A stretch of DNA of 64,000 bases from Haloarcula amylolytica JCM 13557 (GTDB taxonomy: Archaea > Halobacteriota > Halobacteria > Halobacteriales > Haloarculaceae), in contig NZ_AOLW01000015.1 of the NCBI RefSeq assembly GCF_000336615.1, positions 249,971 through 313,970 on the forward strand. Reading direction: 5' to 3'. A program made the translations under genes and the position numbers. The notes under the pieces are model-generated. The model worked only from the letters and a program-made list of their open reading frames with translations, did no database searches and was not told the origin of the DNA. Below are positions 9,119 to 17,012 of the stretch, one piece after another (position 1 is the stretch's first letter; every line of letters begins with the position of its first letter).

Positions 9119-9505
9119 TTAGCGCGGCCGGAACACGACGGCTCTGTCGCCGGTCGTCACGCGCTCGCCGACGTCGATCCCGACCACGTCGCCAATGGCA
9201 ACGTCGTCCGGGTCCACGTCGCGGACGAGTCCCGTGACCGAAACCGGTCCGAAGTCGGCGATGGCGGTGACGTAGGGCGCGTCGTCCTCGAACTGCGGCG
9301 TCGGGACGGTAATCGTCGTGTGGCTCGCGATTTCGCCGGATTCTGGCAGATCGACCGCCGAGAGTTCCTGGTCGTGACAGCGCGGGCACACCCGTCGGGG
9401 CGGCAGCCAGCCGTGGCCGTTCGAACATTCGAGGTAGTAGCCGTCGTCCGATTCGATGCTGTCGAGCCAGTCGTCGTACTCGCCGTCTCGTGCGGATTCA
9501 GTCAT
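9119..9505 (-). CDS. Zn-ribbon/OB-fold (DUF35) thiolase partner protein
   Basis: 128 residues. An N-terminal zinc-ribbon region (CSNGHGW, then CPRCH) precedes an OB-fold rich in beta strands. The start overlaps the stop of the thiolase upstream by four bases. In archaea DUF35 proteins bind CoA thioesters and bridge acetoacetyl-CoA thiolase to HMG-CoA synthase, and other copies serve acyl-CoA thiolases. Here it most likely forms a stable complex with the adjacent thiolase. Confidence 0.85.
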   Translation of the reverse strand: MTESARDGEYDDWLDSIESDDGYYLECSNGHGWLPPRRVCPRCHDQELSAVDLPESGEIASHTTITVPTPQFEDDAPYVTAIADFGPVSVTGLVRDVDPDDVAIGDVVGIDVGERVTTGDRAVVFRPR

Positions 9506-10668
9506 TCTTGCACCTCCATGACGTGGACGGTCGTAGACGCCACTGTGCCGCCCGCGTTGTGCGCGACGCCGACGGTGCTGTCCGGGACGGCGTCGGCCCG
9601 CGGGTGCGACCCGTCGAGGAGCCAGGCAACGGTCGCCAACTGGGCGACACCGGTCGCGCCGACCGGGTGACCTTTGGCTTTCAGCCCGCCAGAGAGGTTT
9701 ATCGGGAGGTCGCCGTCACGGGTCGTCTCCCCGTTGCGCGCCGCGGCGATGCCCTCACCGCGCTCGTAGAAGCCCAGCGATTCGATTGCGAGTACTTCCG
9801 CGATAGTGAAACAGTCGTGGACTTCGGCGAAGTCGACGTCGTCTGGACCGACGCCGGCGTCCCCATAGGCCTCTTCGGCGGCCTTGTCGGCGGCGGGGGT
9901 CTGTGCCAGATGCGGGCGGTCCTGCAGTGCGAGATTGTCGCCGCCCTGTCCGGTGCCGGTGATGGCGACTGGGGCGTCCAGGTCGTGTTCCTCAGCGTAG
10001 GCCTCCGTCGTCAGGACGGCAGCCGCGGCCCCGTCAGTAATCGGACAGGAGTCATAGAGGCCCAGCGGGTCCGCAATCGTCGGGGCCTCCATCGCGTCCT
10101 CGACCGTGATTTCCTGCTGAATCTGGGCGTGCTCGTTGACCAGCGCGTGCTCGTGGTTCTTGACGGCGATGTGAGCGAGGTCCTCGTGGGAGCCGCCGTA
10201 CTGGTCGAAGTACGACCGGGCCATCAGCGCGTACGCCCCGGGGAAGGTCATCCCGGCGCGGACCTCGTAGAGGTCGTCGGCGGCGATAGCGAGCGCGTCC
10301 GTCGCCGCCGCCGTCCCGATATTAGTCATCCGCTCTGCGCCGCCGACGACGACGACCTCCGCTTCGCCGTTCCGGATCGTCTTGACGGCTTCACGAACGG
10401 CCGTGCCGGCTGATGCACAGGCCGCTTCGACGCGGGTCGCCGGAACGTCCAGGCCAATGGCCTCGGCCATAAGCGGGCCCTGATGGCCCTGGTGTTCCGC
10501 GAGCTCTCCCATGAAGTTGCCGTAATAGAGGGCTTCAGCGTCGTCCGGGTCGATTCCGGATTGCGATAGCGCTTCGAGTCCGGCCTCGGCGAACAGGTCT
10601 CGGCCGGTTCGCTCGGGGTGTTTCCCGAAATGTGTCACGCTAGCCCCGGCGATACGTGGGTCTGACAT
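9502..10668 (-). CDS. Thiolase family protein (acetyl-CoA acetyltransferase / SCP-x type)
   Basis: 388 residues. The nucleophilic cysteine is Cys84 in an EAACASAG motif, the catalytic His lies in EVHDCFT near 290, and GHPVGATG near 340 provides the second His. The enzyme catalyses reversible Claisen condensation or thiolysis of 3-ketoacyl-CoA. It is co-translated with the DUF35 protein that follows. A paralogous pair occurs at 40.5-42.0 kb, but that copy lacks the nucleophilic Cys. Chain-length preference (mevalonate entry, beta-oxidation or PHA precursor) cannot be read from sequence. Confidence 0.9.
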   Translation of the reverse strand: MSDPRIAGASVTHFGKHPERTGRDLFAEAGLEALSQSGIDPDDAEALYYGNFMGELAEHQGHQGPLMAEAIGLDVPATRVEAACASAGTAVREAVKTIRNGEAEVVVVGGAERMTNIGTAAATDALAIAADDLYEVRAGMTFPGAYALMARSYFDQYGGSHEDLAHIAVKNHEHALVNEHAQIQQEITVEDAMEAPTIADPLGLYDSCPITDGAAAAVLTTEAYAEEHDLDAPVAITGTGQGGDNLALQDRPHLAQTPAADKAAEEAYGDAGVGPDDVDFAEVHDCFTIAEVLAIESLGFYERGEGIAAARNGETTRDGDLPINLSGGLKAKGHPVGATGVAQLATVAWLLDGSHPRADAVPDSTVGVAHNAGGTVASTTVHVMEVQE

Positions 10669-10691
10669 TATCTCCCAGTGTGCGCTGACGG

Positions 10692-10698
10692 CTTAAAT
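10692..10698 (-). promoter_or_regulatory. TATA box of the thiolase/DUF35 operon
   Basis: ATTTAAG on the minus strand, centred 27 bases before the ATG at 10668, which is the spacing expected for a leaderless haloarchaeal transcript. It supports the chosen thiolase start. Confidence 0.55.
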
Positions 10699-10824
10699 GC
10701 CTACTGCTCGGATGCTTAATTAGCGCATATTCGGGGCCATAAACGCCTAAAAACGGGGTATGGGTTCTTTATCGAGGTTATCTCCCACGAGGGGTCTATC
10801 GCCCAGAAAGGAACTATCTCCGCT

Positions 10825-11022
10825 TCAGTTCACGATCTCGGCGATACGCTGGGGTTCTCCCGACAGCGCGGGTTCCGGCTCGACCATCTGCAGCACTTCG
10901 TGATCGGTCACGTCGGGATACGACTTCTGGATGGCGTCCTCGATGAGGGCCTTTTCGAGGCGGAACTCCGTCCCCTCGTAGACGACGTCTACGCCCTGTT
11001 CGTCGAACGACAGTACAGTCAT
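10825..11022 (-). CDS. Small conserved haloarchaeal protein, DUF5800-like
   Basis: 65 residues from ATG 11022; the longer frame to 11073 adds a basic, cysteine-containing stretch unlike the acidic body and is rejected. The sequence is acidic and compact with no membrane helix, and includes EGTEFRLEKALIEDAI. It resembles the haloarchaea-specific DUF5800 family by recollection only. It stands alone between the thiolase operon and gfcR, transcribed in the same direction as both. Function unknown. Confidence 0.7.
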   Translation of the reverse strand: MTVLSFDEQGVDVVYEGTEFRLEKALIEDAIQKSYPDVTDHEVLQMVEPEPALSGEPQRIAEIVN

Positions 11023-11137
11023 GCCGCGAATTACGCACGGCACGAATAAAAGGATAGTCTCTCGCGCGGCCACACTGATTCAGGTGCTTCGACGGCCGCT
11101 CGACGTAACACGCGCTCCGGTCAGTCCGTCAGGATTG

Positions 11138-11776
11138 TTACGAGTCGCCGTCGCTGCCGACTCGGATGACCTGCAGCAGGGAGTAGACCGGGACGCCGCG
11201 GATGTCGCCGACGCCGCGCTTGTCAGCCAGCACGACGCAGGCCACGGGGTTGCCGCCCTGTTCGTGGATCGCGTCGATGGTTTCGCCCATCGTCTTGCCG
11301 CTCGTGATAGTGTCGTCGACGACGTAGCAGTCGCGGTCCCGGATCTGCGCGAAGTTCCGGGAGAACGAACCGTCGGTTGTCTCGCTCTCGTCGTCGTCCC
11401 ACTGGTGTTTGGTCGGGGCGTACGTCCCGAGGTCGGTTTCCAGCTCCCGTGCAACGGTCGTCGCAAGCGGTGCGCCGGCCTTCTCGATGCCGATGGTGAG
11501 GTCCACGTCGTCGCCTTTCTTCGAGAGCAGGTCCGCCATCGCTGCCCCCGCGTGGTATAGCCGGTTGCTGTCCCGCCCGACGGCGGACCAGTCGACGTGG
11601 ATATCGTGGGGACCGCCGTCGTCGCTCGTTTCCGGTTCCGTGCCGGTGCCGCTGCGTTCGACAAGCCAACTCGCCGTCTCGCGGGAGACGTTGAGCTCGT
11701 CAGCGATCTCGCCCTTAGAGAGGCCACGCTGTGCCAGGTCGGACGCGCTGTCGACGAGGTCGTCGATATTCTTCAT
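11138..11776 (-). CDS. gfcR: GfcR: PRTase-fold transcriptional regulator of sugar catabolism
   Basis: 212 residues. A helix-turn-helix occupies the N terminus (KGEIADELNVSRETASWLV, about residues 20-40), fused to an orotate-phosphoribosyltransferase-like domain with the PRPP loop VVDDTITSGKT near residue 150. This is the architecture of GfcR, which in Haloferax volcanii activates glycolytic and sugar catabolic genes and is thought to sense a phosphosugar or PRPP-like ligand through the PRTase fold. A glucose dehydrogenase and sugar ABC operon lie 4-11 kb away. Older annotations call it PyrE-like, but the HTH argues against an enzyme of pyrimidine synthesis. Confidence 0.9.
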   Translation of the reverse strand: MKNIDDLVDSASDLAQRGLSKGEIADELNVSRETASWLVERSGTGTEPETSDDGGPHDIHVDWSAVGRDSNRLYHAGAAMADLLSKKGDDVDLTIGIEKAGAPLATTVARELETDLGTYAPTKHQWDDDESETTDGSFSRNFAQIRDRDCYVVDDTITSGKTMGETIDAIHEQGGNPVACVVLADKRGVGDIRGVPVYSLLQVIRVGSDGDS

Positions 11777-11799
11777 ACCACCATCTCCGTGTGCGAGGA

Positions 11800-11806
11800 T
11801 TTAATA
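11800..11806 (-). promoter_or_regulatory. TATA box of gfcR
   Basis: TATTAAA on the minus strand, centred 27 bases upstream of the gfcR ATG (11776), implying a leaderless transcript. Confidence 0.6.
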
Positions 11807-11838
11807 GGCAGTGTTCTTCACTTACCGAAAATTTATTT

Positions 11839-11852
11839 ACAACACCAGTTGT
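11839..11852. promoter_or_regulatory. Palindromic site upstream of gfcR
   Basis: ACAAC-N4-GTTGT, a perfect 5+5 inverted repeat about 35 bases upstream of the gfcR TATA box. The first eight bases (ACAACACC) are the same as in the larger palindrome before the sugar ABC operon at 15340-15359. It may be an autoregulatory or TrmB-type operator; the binding protein is not known. Confidence 0.4.
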
Positions 11853-12110
11853 ATATTTCTACCGGCTGGGTTTCACTCCCCCTGCCGTCCGGGATCAGGT
11901 GGGACCACCGTTGGGTCACCAATGCTCCCCACCATTCCGACCCGGCCGACGTCAACCGTCTCACGGAGCATGGTTGTCCGCGGGACCGCACGCACCAGCG
12001 GTTAGGCGGGACTCTCCCGCCGTTCCCGTCCATCGTCTCTCCGAACAGAACCCGGCTAGCGACTCGAATCCCGGACCAGACACCGATTCGGCCGTTCCGT
12101 GTAACCCGGT

Positions 12111-12986
12111 TCAGTTGTCGCTCAGTTCAAAGGTGTAGAGTCGCTGCTCGCAGGTCGGACAGACGAGCGTCTCGTCGGGGTCCTGATGGGGACCCAGATG
12201 GCCGCCACAGCACGACACCGACGACGACTCGACCAGTTCGGCGTCACAGACCGGACACCTGTCGAGAAACATCCGGAAGGCTTCCGCGCCAGCGACTCTG
12301 AGCCGCTCGTCGTCGAGACGCTCGCCGAGGACCTCGTACGCCGCGAGCTCGGCGACGACGACCGGTCGGGGAAGGAGCTGCTTGTGGTCGGAGCCGAGTG
12401 CGACCCACTCCGCGTCGTCGGCGTACGGTTCTGTGTAGTCGACTCGCGGGAGCGACGCCTGCAGCGCCGTCGAAAGCGAATCGAGCGAGCGGTCGGCCAG
12501 TTCGTCCATTCGCTCGTGCCATGCCGTGTCGACAGCCGTCGCGAGAAACAGCCGCTCCCCTTCGACTTCGATAATGCCGGCCGCCGATAGCTCCCGGAGG
12601 ACGGTTTCCCCGTCCATCTCCACGCCGTCGGCCAGTGATTCGCTTTCCCGGCGAGTCGGGTCTTCCCGAGATGTGTCTCCGTGTGGTCGGCCCCCGTGGA
12701 ACCACTCGTCCGGGACCGGTGACGCCGCCACCAGCCGCGGGGCAAATTCGGGCGTGTACGGAACCAGATACCCCCGAAGGTAGACCACCGCGACGCCGAC
12801 AACGGCGACCAGCAGGCTCGCCCGCGGGCGGTTGCGTGCGCGAAGGAACATGACACTGATTCCAACGAGCCCCAGATTCAGGACAGTACACGGCCAGCAT
12901 CTGTTCTCTCCGGTGTACGACTCGTCGCTGAGGGTTCTGAATGGGTCCATCGGATCTGTTTCCTGCGGTGCGGACTCCCGGCTCAT
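12111..12986 (-). CDS. Haloarchaeal membrane protein with C-terminal zinc ribbon, unknown function
   Basis: 291 residues from ATG 12986; the frame extends 13 codons further, but ATG 12986 gives a more natural start in a crowded divergent promoter. After a hydrophilic segment containing a Cys pair (CWPC), two short hydrophobic helices span about residues 37-75. An acidic soluble domain follows, and the C-terminal 60 residues hold CPVCD, SCCGGH and CPTC motifs suggesting one or two zinc-binding knuckles. No family name is recognised. It is divergent from the aldo/keto reductase, with which it shares a roughly 60-base promoter region. Confidence 0.7.
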   Translation of the reverse strand: MSRESAPQETDPMDPFRTLSDESYTGENRCWPCTVLNLGLVGISVMFLRARNRPRASLLVAVVGVAVVYLRGYLVPYTPEFAPRLVAASPVPDEWFHGGRPHGDTSREDPTRRESESLADGVEMDGETVLRELSAAGIIEVEGERLFLATAVDTAWHERMDELADRSLDSLSTALQASLPRVDYTEPYADDAEWVALGSDHKQLLPRPVVVAELAAYEVLGERLDDERLRVAGAEAFRMFLDRCPVCDAELVESSSVSCCGGHLGPHQDPDETLVCPTCEQRLYTFELSDN

Positions 12987-13013
12987 GTTCGGACAACGGT
13001 ATGCAGTCCCAAA

Positions 13014-13035
13014 ATTCTTTAACAACAGCTGTGGT
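13014..13035 (+). promoter_or_regulatory. TATA box and operator of the aldo/keto reductase gene
   Basis: TCTTTAAC (13014-13021) lies about 28 bases before the ATG at 13046. It is followed immediately by ACAACAGCTGTGGT (13022-13035), a near-perfect palindrome (6 of 7 pairs). The operator sits between TATA and the expected transcription start, a position that normally gives repression. The same motif with one base changed precedes the sugar ABC operon. Confidence 0.5.
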
Positions 13036-13045
13036 ATGAAGTGTC

Positions 13046-14035
13046 ATGAGTGATTCGCCGGTGACATACACCACGCTCGGGTCGACAGGGCTCGACGTGT
13101 CCGAACTCTGTCTCGGAACGATGAACTTCGGGAGCGCGGAGCCCTGGATGCTAAACGACGAGGCCGAGAGCCGCCGGATACTCGAACGGGCGCTCGATCT
13201 GGGTATCAACTTCTTCGATACGGCCAACGCCTACTCGAACGGCGAGAGCGAGCGGATTCTGGGCGACGCCGTCGACTCCGCCCGCCGCGGCGAACTGGTG
13301 CTTGCTTCGAAGGTGTACTTCGATATGCACGACGGGCCGAACGGGGGCGGGCTCTCGAAGAAACACATCATCGACCAGTGTCACGCGACGCTGGACCGCC
13401 TCGGTGTCGACTATCTCGACCTCTATCAGATCCACCGGTGGGACGACGACACGCCCATCGAGGAGACGCTGGACGCGCTGACGTATCTCGTCGACGAGGG
13501 GCTGGTCCGCTATATTGGCGCGAGCACGATGGCCAACTGGCGGTTCCAGAAGGCGCTGTACACGGCTGACATCGAGGGGTACGAGCGCTTCGTCTCGATG
13601 CAACCGGAGTACAACGCCGTCGACCGCCACGAGGAGGCGAACCTCCTGCCGGTGTGTGAGACGGAGGGGGTCGGCGTCATCCCGTGGTCGCCGCTGGCCG
13701 GTGGCTTCCTCGCCGGGAAGTACGAACGCGACGAGGACCTCTCCGAGGGCCGAGCAAGCACGGACGAGTACACGGCAAACCGATTCAGCGACGAGAACTG
13801 GGCGGTCCTCGACGAGGTGCGGGCGATTGCCGACGCGAAGGGCGCGACACCGGCACAGGTCAGCCTGGCGTGGCTCTGCCATCAGGAGGTCGTCGACGCG
13901 CCGATTATCGGGCCGCGGACGATGGACCATCTGGAGGAGAACGTCGGAGCACTCGACGTCGACCTGACCGAGGAGGAGTGCGCCCGAATCGAGGGCCCGA
14001 AACAGCCACAGTGGCCGGTCGAGGGCAAGGACTGA
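13046..14035 (+). CDS. Aldo/keto reductase
   Basis: 329 residues, TIM-barrel AKR superfamily. The catalytic tetrad can be followed: Asp and Tyr in FFDTANAYSNGESE (residues about 53-58), Lys in LASKVYF near 88, and His in YQIHRWDDD near 128. The C-terminal VSLAWLCHQ and IIGPRTMDHLEENV segments bind NADP(H). It reduces or oxidises a sugar or aldehyde carbonyl. Its promoter shares an operator-like palindrome with the neighbouring sugar transporter, which suggests a carbohydrate substrate. It is followed by a TrmB regulator on the same strand. Confidence 0.9.
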   Translation: MSDSPVTYTTLGSTGLDVSELCLGTMNFGSAEPWMLNDEAESRRILERALDLGINFFDTANAYSNGESERILGDAVDSARRGELVLASKVYFDMHDGPNGGGLSKKHIIDQCHATLDRLGVDYLDLYQIHRWDDDTPIEETLDALTYLVDEGLVRYIGASTMANWRFQKALYTADIEGYERFVSMQPEYNAVDRHEEANLLPVCETEGVGVIPWSPLAGGFLAGKYERDEDLSEGRASTDEYTANRFSDENWAVLDEVRAIADAKGATPAQVSLAWLCHQEVVDAPIIGPRTMDHLEENVGALDVDLTEEECARIEGPKQPQWPVEGKD

Positions 14036-14096
14036 CCTGTGGACCTCGATAGATAACCATGCACGTTAACTGCGTACTCAGTTTCCCTGTACACAC

Positions 14097-15173
14097 ATGG
14101 ACGACAGCGAACTAACCGATGTCCTCGAAGATGCCGGTCTCTCCCCGTATCAGGCGGAGGCCTACGTGGCGTTGCTGGGGCTGGGGACCGCATCGGCGAC
14201 CGACATCGCTGACTCCTGTGACGTTCCGGACCCGCGGATCTACGACGTGCTCCGGGACCTGGAGACGAAGGGGTATATCGAGACGTTCCAGCAGGATAGC
14301 TTGACCGCCCGCGCCCGCAACCCCGATGTGGTCCTCGAAGATCTGCGGTCCCGGTCGAGCAAGTACCTCGACGCGGCAGAGACGATCGAGGAACGCTGGA
14401 ACCAGCCCGAGATATCCGACCACGAGGTCAGTATCGTCAAGCGGTTCGAAACGGTCGTCAGCCGAGCCCGGGAGCTCATCGAAACGGCCGAAAACCAGAT
14501 TCAGGTCGGCGTCGATCCGGAGCAGTTCTACGCGGTTCGTGAGGAACTCATTGCCGCCCACGACCGCGGCGTGAACATCAAACTCAGCATCTGTACGGGT
14601 CCTGGCGAGGAAGTACCGCCGCTTTCCGACATCGAAGGGACCTGTACGGAGGCTCGAAACCGTGAGATTCCAGCCCCGTTTTTCGTGCTGGTCGACCGGA
14701 CCTGGACGTGTTTTGCGCCCCATCACGACTCAGTCAACGAGTACGGCGTCCTCGTCAAGGACCGCACCCACACCTACATCTTCCACTGGTTCTTCCTGAC
14801 CTGTCTCTGGGAAATCTGGGACACGCTGTACACCGAACGGACGCCGGAAACGCCGACGACGTACGTCGACCTCCGTCACGCGGTCCGGGATATCGAACCG
14901 CTGTTGAACGAGGACGCGACTATCGAGGCTGTCATCCAGGGGTACGACACGGAAACGAAAGAGTCGGTCGAGCTGACAGGGCGCGTCACCGACATCGACT
15001 ACACCGGGAGTAGTATCGGTCGCAAGGACCCCGTCCCACTGGCACAACTGGCCGGTCGAATCAGTGCGACGCTGGTCACCGACGACGGGACGTACGAAGT
15101 CGGTGGCTGGGGGGCCGTCATCGAAGAAATCGAAGCGACCGAGGTCACGATTACGAACGTCCATTACGAGTAG
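14097..15173 (+). CDS. TrmB family transcriptional regulator (first copy)
   Basis: 358 residues. The winged HTH of the TrmB family is at residues 8-75 (LSPYQAEAYVALLGLG and DPRIYDVLRDLETKGYI). A coiled-coil linker follows, then the PLD-like/sugar-binding C-terminal domain (residues about 115-357). TrmB proteins bind sugars and act as repressors or activators depending on where their site lies. Position between the aldo/keto reductase and the sugar ABC operon makes it the obvious local regulator. A TATA-like GTTAAC lies about 30 bases before the ATG. Confidence 0.9.
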   Translation: MDDSELTDVLEDAGLSPYQAEAYVALLGLGTASATDIADSCDVPDPRIYDVLRDLETKGYIETFQQDSLTARARNPDVVLEDLRSRSSKYLDAAETIEERWNQPEISDHEVSIVKRFETVVSRARELIETAENQIQVGVDPEQFYAVREELIAAHDRGVNIKLSICTGPGEEVPPLSDIEGTCTEARNREIPAPFFVLVDRTWTCFAPHHDSVNEYGVLVKDRTHTYIFHWFFLTCLWEIWDTLYTERTPETPTTYVDLRHAVRDIEPLLNEDATIEAVIQGYDTETKESVELTGRVTDIDYTGSSIGRKDPVPLAQLAGRISATLVTDDGTYEVGGWGAVIEEIEATEVTITNVHYE

Positions 15174-15240
15174 CGAGCCGCTGTTTTCGCAGGGCCGGTA
15201 AACTCTCCCTCAGTTTGCGCGTTTGAGCTCCGCTGTGTGG

Positions 15241-15254
15241 CAAACAGCTGTTTG
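15241..15254. promoter_or_regulatory. 14-base perfect palindrome between trmB and the sugar ABC operon
   Basis: CAAACAGCTGTTTG is fully self-complementary and shares the ACAGCTGT core with the operator at 13022-13035. It lies about 150 bases before the binding-protein gene and just upstream of an AT-rich run (15267-15316). It could be an upstream activator or looping site. Confidence 0.4.
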
Positions 15255-15339
15255 ACCTATCCGCACGTATATATACTGAAAGATTTATACGGTATTCAAC
15301 AGTCAATAATATATCACGACTGGGGGCCGAGGCCGACAA

Positions 15340-15359
15340 TTAACAACACCTGTGGTTAA
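15340..15359 (+). promoter_or_regulatory. Operator palindrome upstream of the sugar ABC operon
   Basis: TTAACAACACCTGTGGTTAA, with 8 of 10 pairs complementary, shares ACAACA-n-CTGTGGT with the site at 13022-13035. A TATA box (CCTTTAAGG, about 15370-15378) lies just downstream, about 30 bases before the ATG at 15405. The operator is therefore upstream of TATA, which favours activation here, in contrast to the repressing position at the aldo/keto reductase. Confidence 0.5.
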
Positions 15360-15404
15360 TTATGGACAACCTTTAAGGTGTGTCCGGGATAGCTCAGAAT
15401 AGAT

Positions 15405-16934
15405 ATGTCGGACAATGGCACAAGCGGCGAGCGGAACTCGACAGGCGTCTCCCGGCGACGGTTCGTCCGTGCCGCCGGAGCAGCAGGTGTTGTCGGTGGA
15501 CTGGCAGGCTGTGCTGACTTCGTCGGCGGTGGCGACGGCGGTAGCGGTGACGGGAGTGACGGTGGTTCGACTGGCGATGGTAGCAGCGGTGAGACGACGA
15601 CGGTCCAGTGGGGTTTCGACCCGGTGGCCGTCCAGAACAACGGCGACGCAATCAAGCAGGCACTGCACGACAACGGCCTGTCGGACAACATCGAGATAGA
15701 GTTCGTCCCGCGTGACCAGGACACCGGTGCGGCCCGGTCGAACTACAACCGACTGCTCTCGGCCGGCGAGACGAACCCGGACATGTTCCTGATGGACAAC
15801 GGCTGGACGAACATCTTCATCCAGCGGGGTCAGCTCCAGAACCTCTCGCAGACGCTGCCGGAGGAACTCCTCTCGGACGTGTCGGACAACTACTTCTCGG
15901 CGTTCACGGACACGGCCCGGAATCCAAGCACAGGTGACCTGTTCGGCGTCCCGGTGTTCCCGGACTTCCCGACGATGCAGTACCGCAAGGACCTCGTCGA
16001 AGAAGCCGGCTACAGCCCCGAAGAGAACAACTGGGCGACCGAGCCGATGACGTGGGAAGAGTGGTCGAACATCGCCGCGGACACCTACGACAACGCCGAT
16101 GTCGAGTACGGGTTTACCACCCAGTGGGACATCTACGAGGGTACCTCCTGCTGTACGTTCAACGAGGTCATGTCCTCGTGGGGTGGCGCGTACTTCGGCG
16201 GCCGCGACAACCTCTTCGGGCCGATCGGCGAGCGGCCGATCACGGTCAACAACGAAGAGGTCATCAACTCCCTCAACATGATGCGGAAGTTCGTCCACGA
16301 CGAGGAGTTCGACGGGCAGTTCGAGGGGTACGGCGGCGGCTTCACCCCGACCGAAATCCTCGGCTGGAAGGAGGAAGACGCTCGCGCGCCGTTCGTCAAC
16401 GGCAACGCCGTCTTCCACCGGAACTGGCCCTACTCGCTGGCGCTCGGCGGCCGCAACCCGGAGGAGACCGAGGACCCGGCGCTCGGCGAGAACCTCGGCG
16501 CGATGCCGATTCCGTACGCCGTTCCCGAGGGCGAGGCCGCACAGCCCGGTACGGGCGGTACCACGGCCGCCCTCGGTGGCTGGCACATGACGGTCAACCC
16601 CAACAGCGAGGACTTAGACGCCGTGACACAGGTCATTCGCGCCGCCATGGAGCCGGACTTCCAGCTCACGCTGCTGTCCGTCCAGGGCTGGCTGCCGCCG
16701 CGGCCCGAACTGTTCAACTCCAGCGAGGCCCAGAACGTGCCCGTCGTTGGCCGGTACATGGACACGCTGCAGGTCGCCGGTAACAACACGATGCCGCGCC
16801 CGGTGACGGGTGTCTGGAGCGACCAGTCCAGCAAGATCGCACAGCAAACGAACCGCGCAGTCGGTCAGGAAGCCTCCTCGGCCGACGCGATGGCGACGCT
16901 AGAGTCCGCACTGGAAGAGACCGAGCAGACCTGA
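15405..16934 (+). CDS. Sugar ABC transporter substrate-binding lipoprotein
   Basis: 509 residues. The twin-arginine motif SRRRFVRAAG (about residues 16-25) leads to a hydrophobic stretch and a lipobox LAGC near residue 36, so the protein is exported folded by Tat and lipid-anchored outside. A Gly/Ser/Asp-rich linker precedes the family 1 solute-binding fold. It captures a mono- or oligosaccharide for the permeases and ATPase that follow. It is the first gene of a seven-gene operon ending in glucose dehydrogenase, which makes glucose or a glucoside the likely ligand. Confidence 0.9.
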   Translation: MSDNGTSGERNSTGVSRRRFVRAAGAAGVVGGLAGCADFVGGGDGGSGDGSDGGSTGDGSSGETTTVQWGFDPVAVQNNGDAIKQALHDNGLSDNIEIEFVPRDQDTGAARSNYNRLLSAGETNPDMFLMDNGWTNIFIQRGQLQNLSQTLPEELLSDVSDNYFSAFTDTARNPSTGDLFGVPVFPDFPTMQYRKDLVEEAGYSPEENNWATEPMTWEEWSNIAADTYDNADVEYGFTTQWDIYEGTSCCTFNEVMSSWGGAYFGGRDNLFGPIGERPITVNNEEVINSLNMMRKFVHDEEFDGQFEGYGGGFTPTEILGWKEEDARAPFVNGNAVFHRNWPYSLALGGRNPEETEDPALGENLGAMPIPYAVPEGEAAQPGTGGTTAALGGWHMTVNPNSEDLDAVTQVIRAAMEPDFQLTLLSVQGWLPPRPELFNSSEAQNVPVVGRYMDTLQVAGNNTMPRPVTGVWSDQSSKIAQQTNRAVGQEASSADAMATLESALEETEQT

Positions 16935-17012
16935 AGCCACGGGCAACCGTTACAAAACTACCCCTGTGATTATTTACCATGACACATTCAAACGACGGAC
17001 GGAGGTAACCGA

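Larger units (their letters stand above)
11777..12110. other. 334-base gene-free stretch upstream of gfcR
   Basis: The part nearest gfcR holds its TATA box and a palindrome. The remaining bases 11861-12110 are GC-rich and contain no convincing reading frame: the codons of the open frames here show no haloarchaeal third-position pattern. Short segments look like parts of RNase P RNA and 5S rRNA but do not hold up. I see no supported gene. Confidence 0.5.

Noticed and set aside
11868-11920. 5S rRNA-like segment on the minus strand (CGGTGGTCCCACCTGA, later GTGAAAC)
   Set aside because: It matches bacterial 5S rRNA over a short run, but haloarchaeal 5S differs there and the outer helix and overall length do not form.
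12040-12110. RNase P RNA-like segment (ACAGAACCCGGCT)
   Set aside because: It resembles conserved region V of RNase P RNA, but the matching 5' region (GAGGAAAGTCC type) is absent and the gap is too short for a full RNA.
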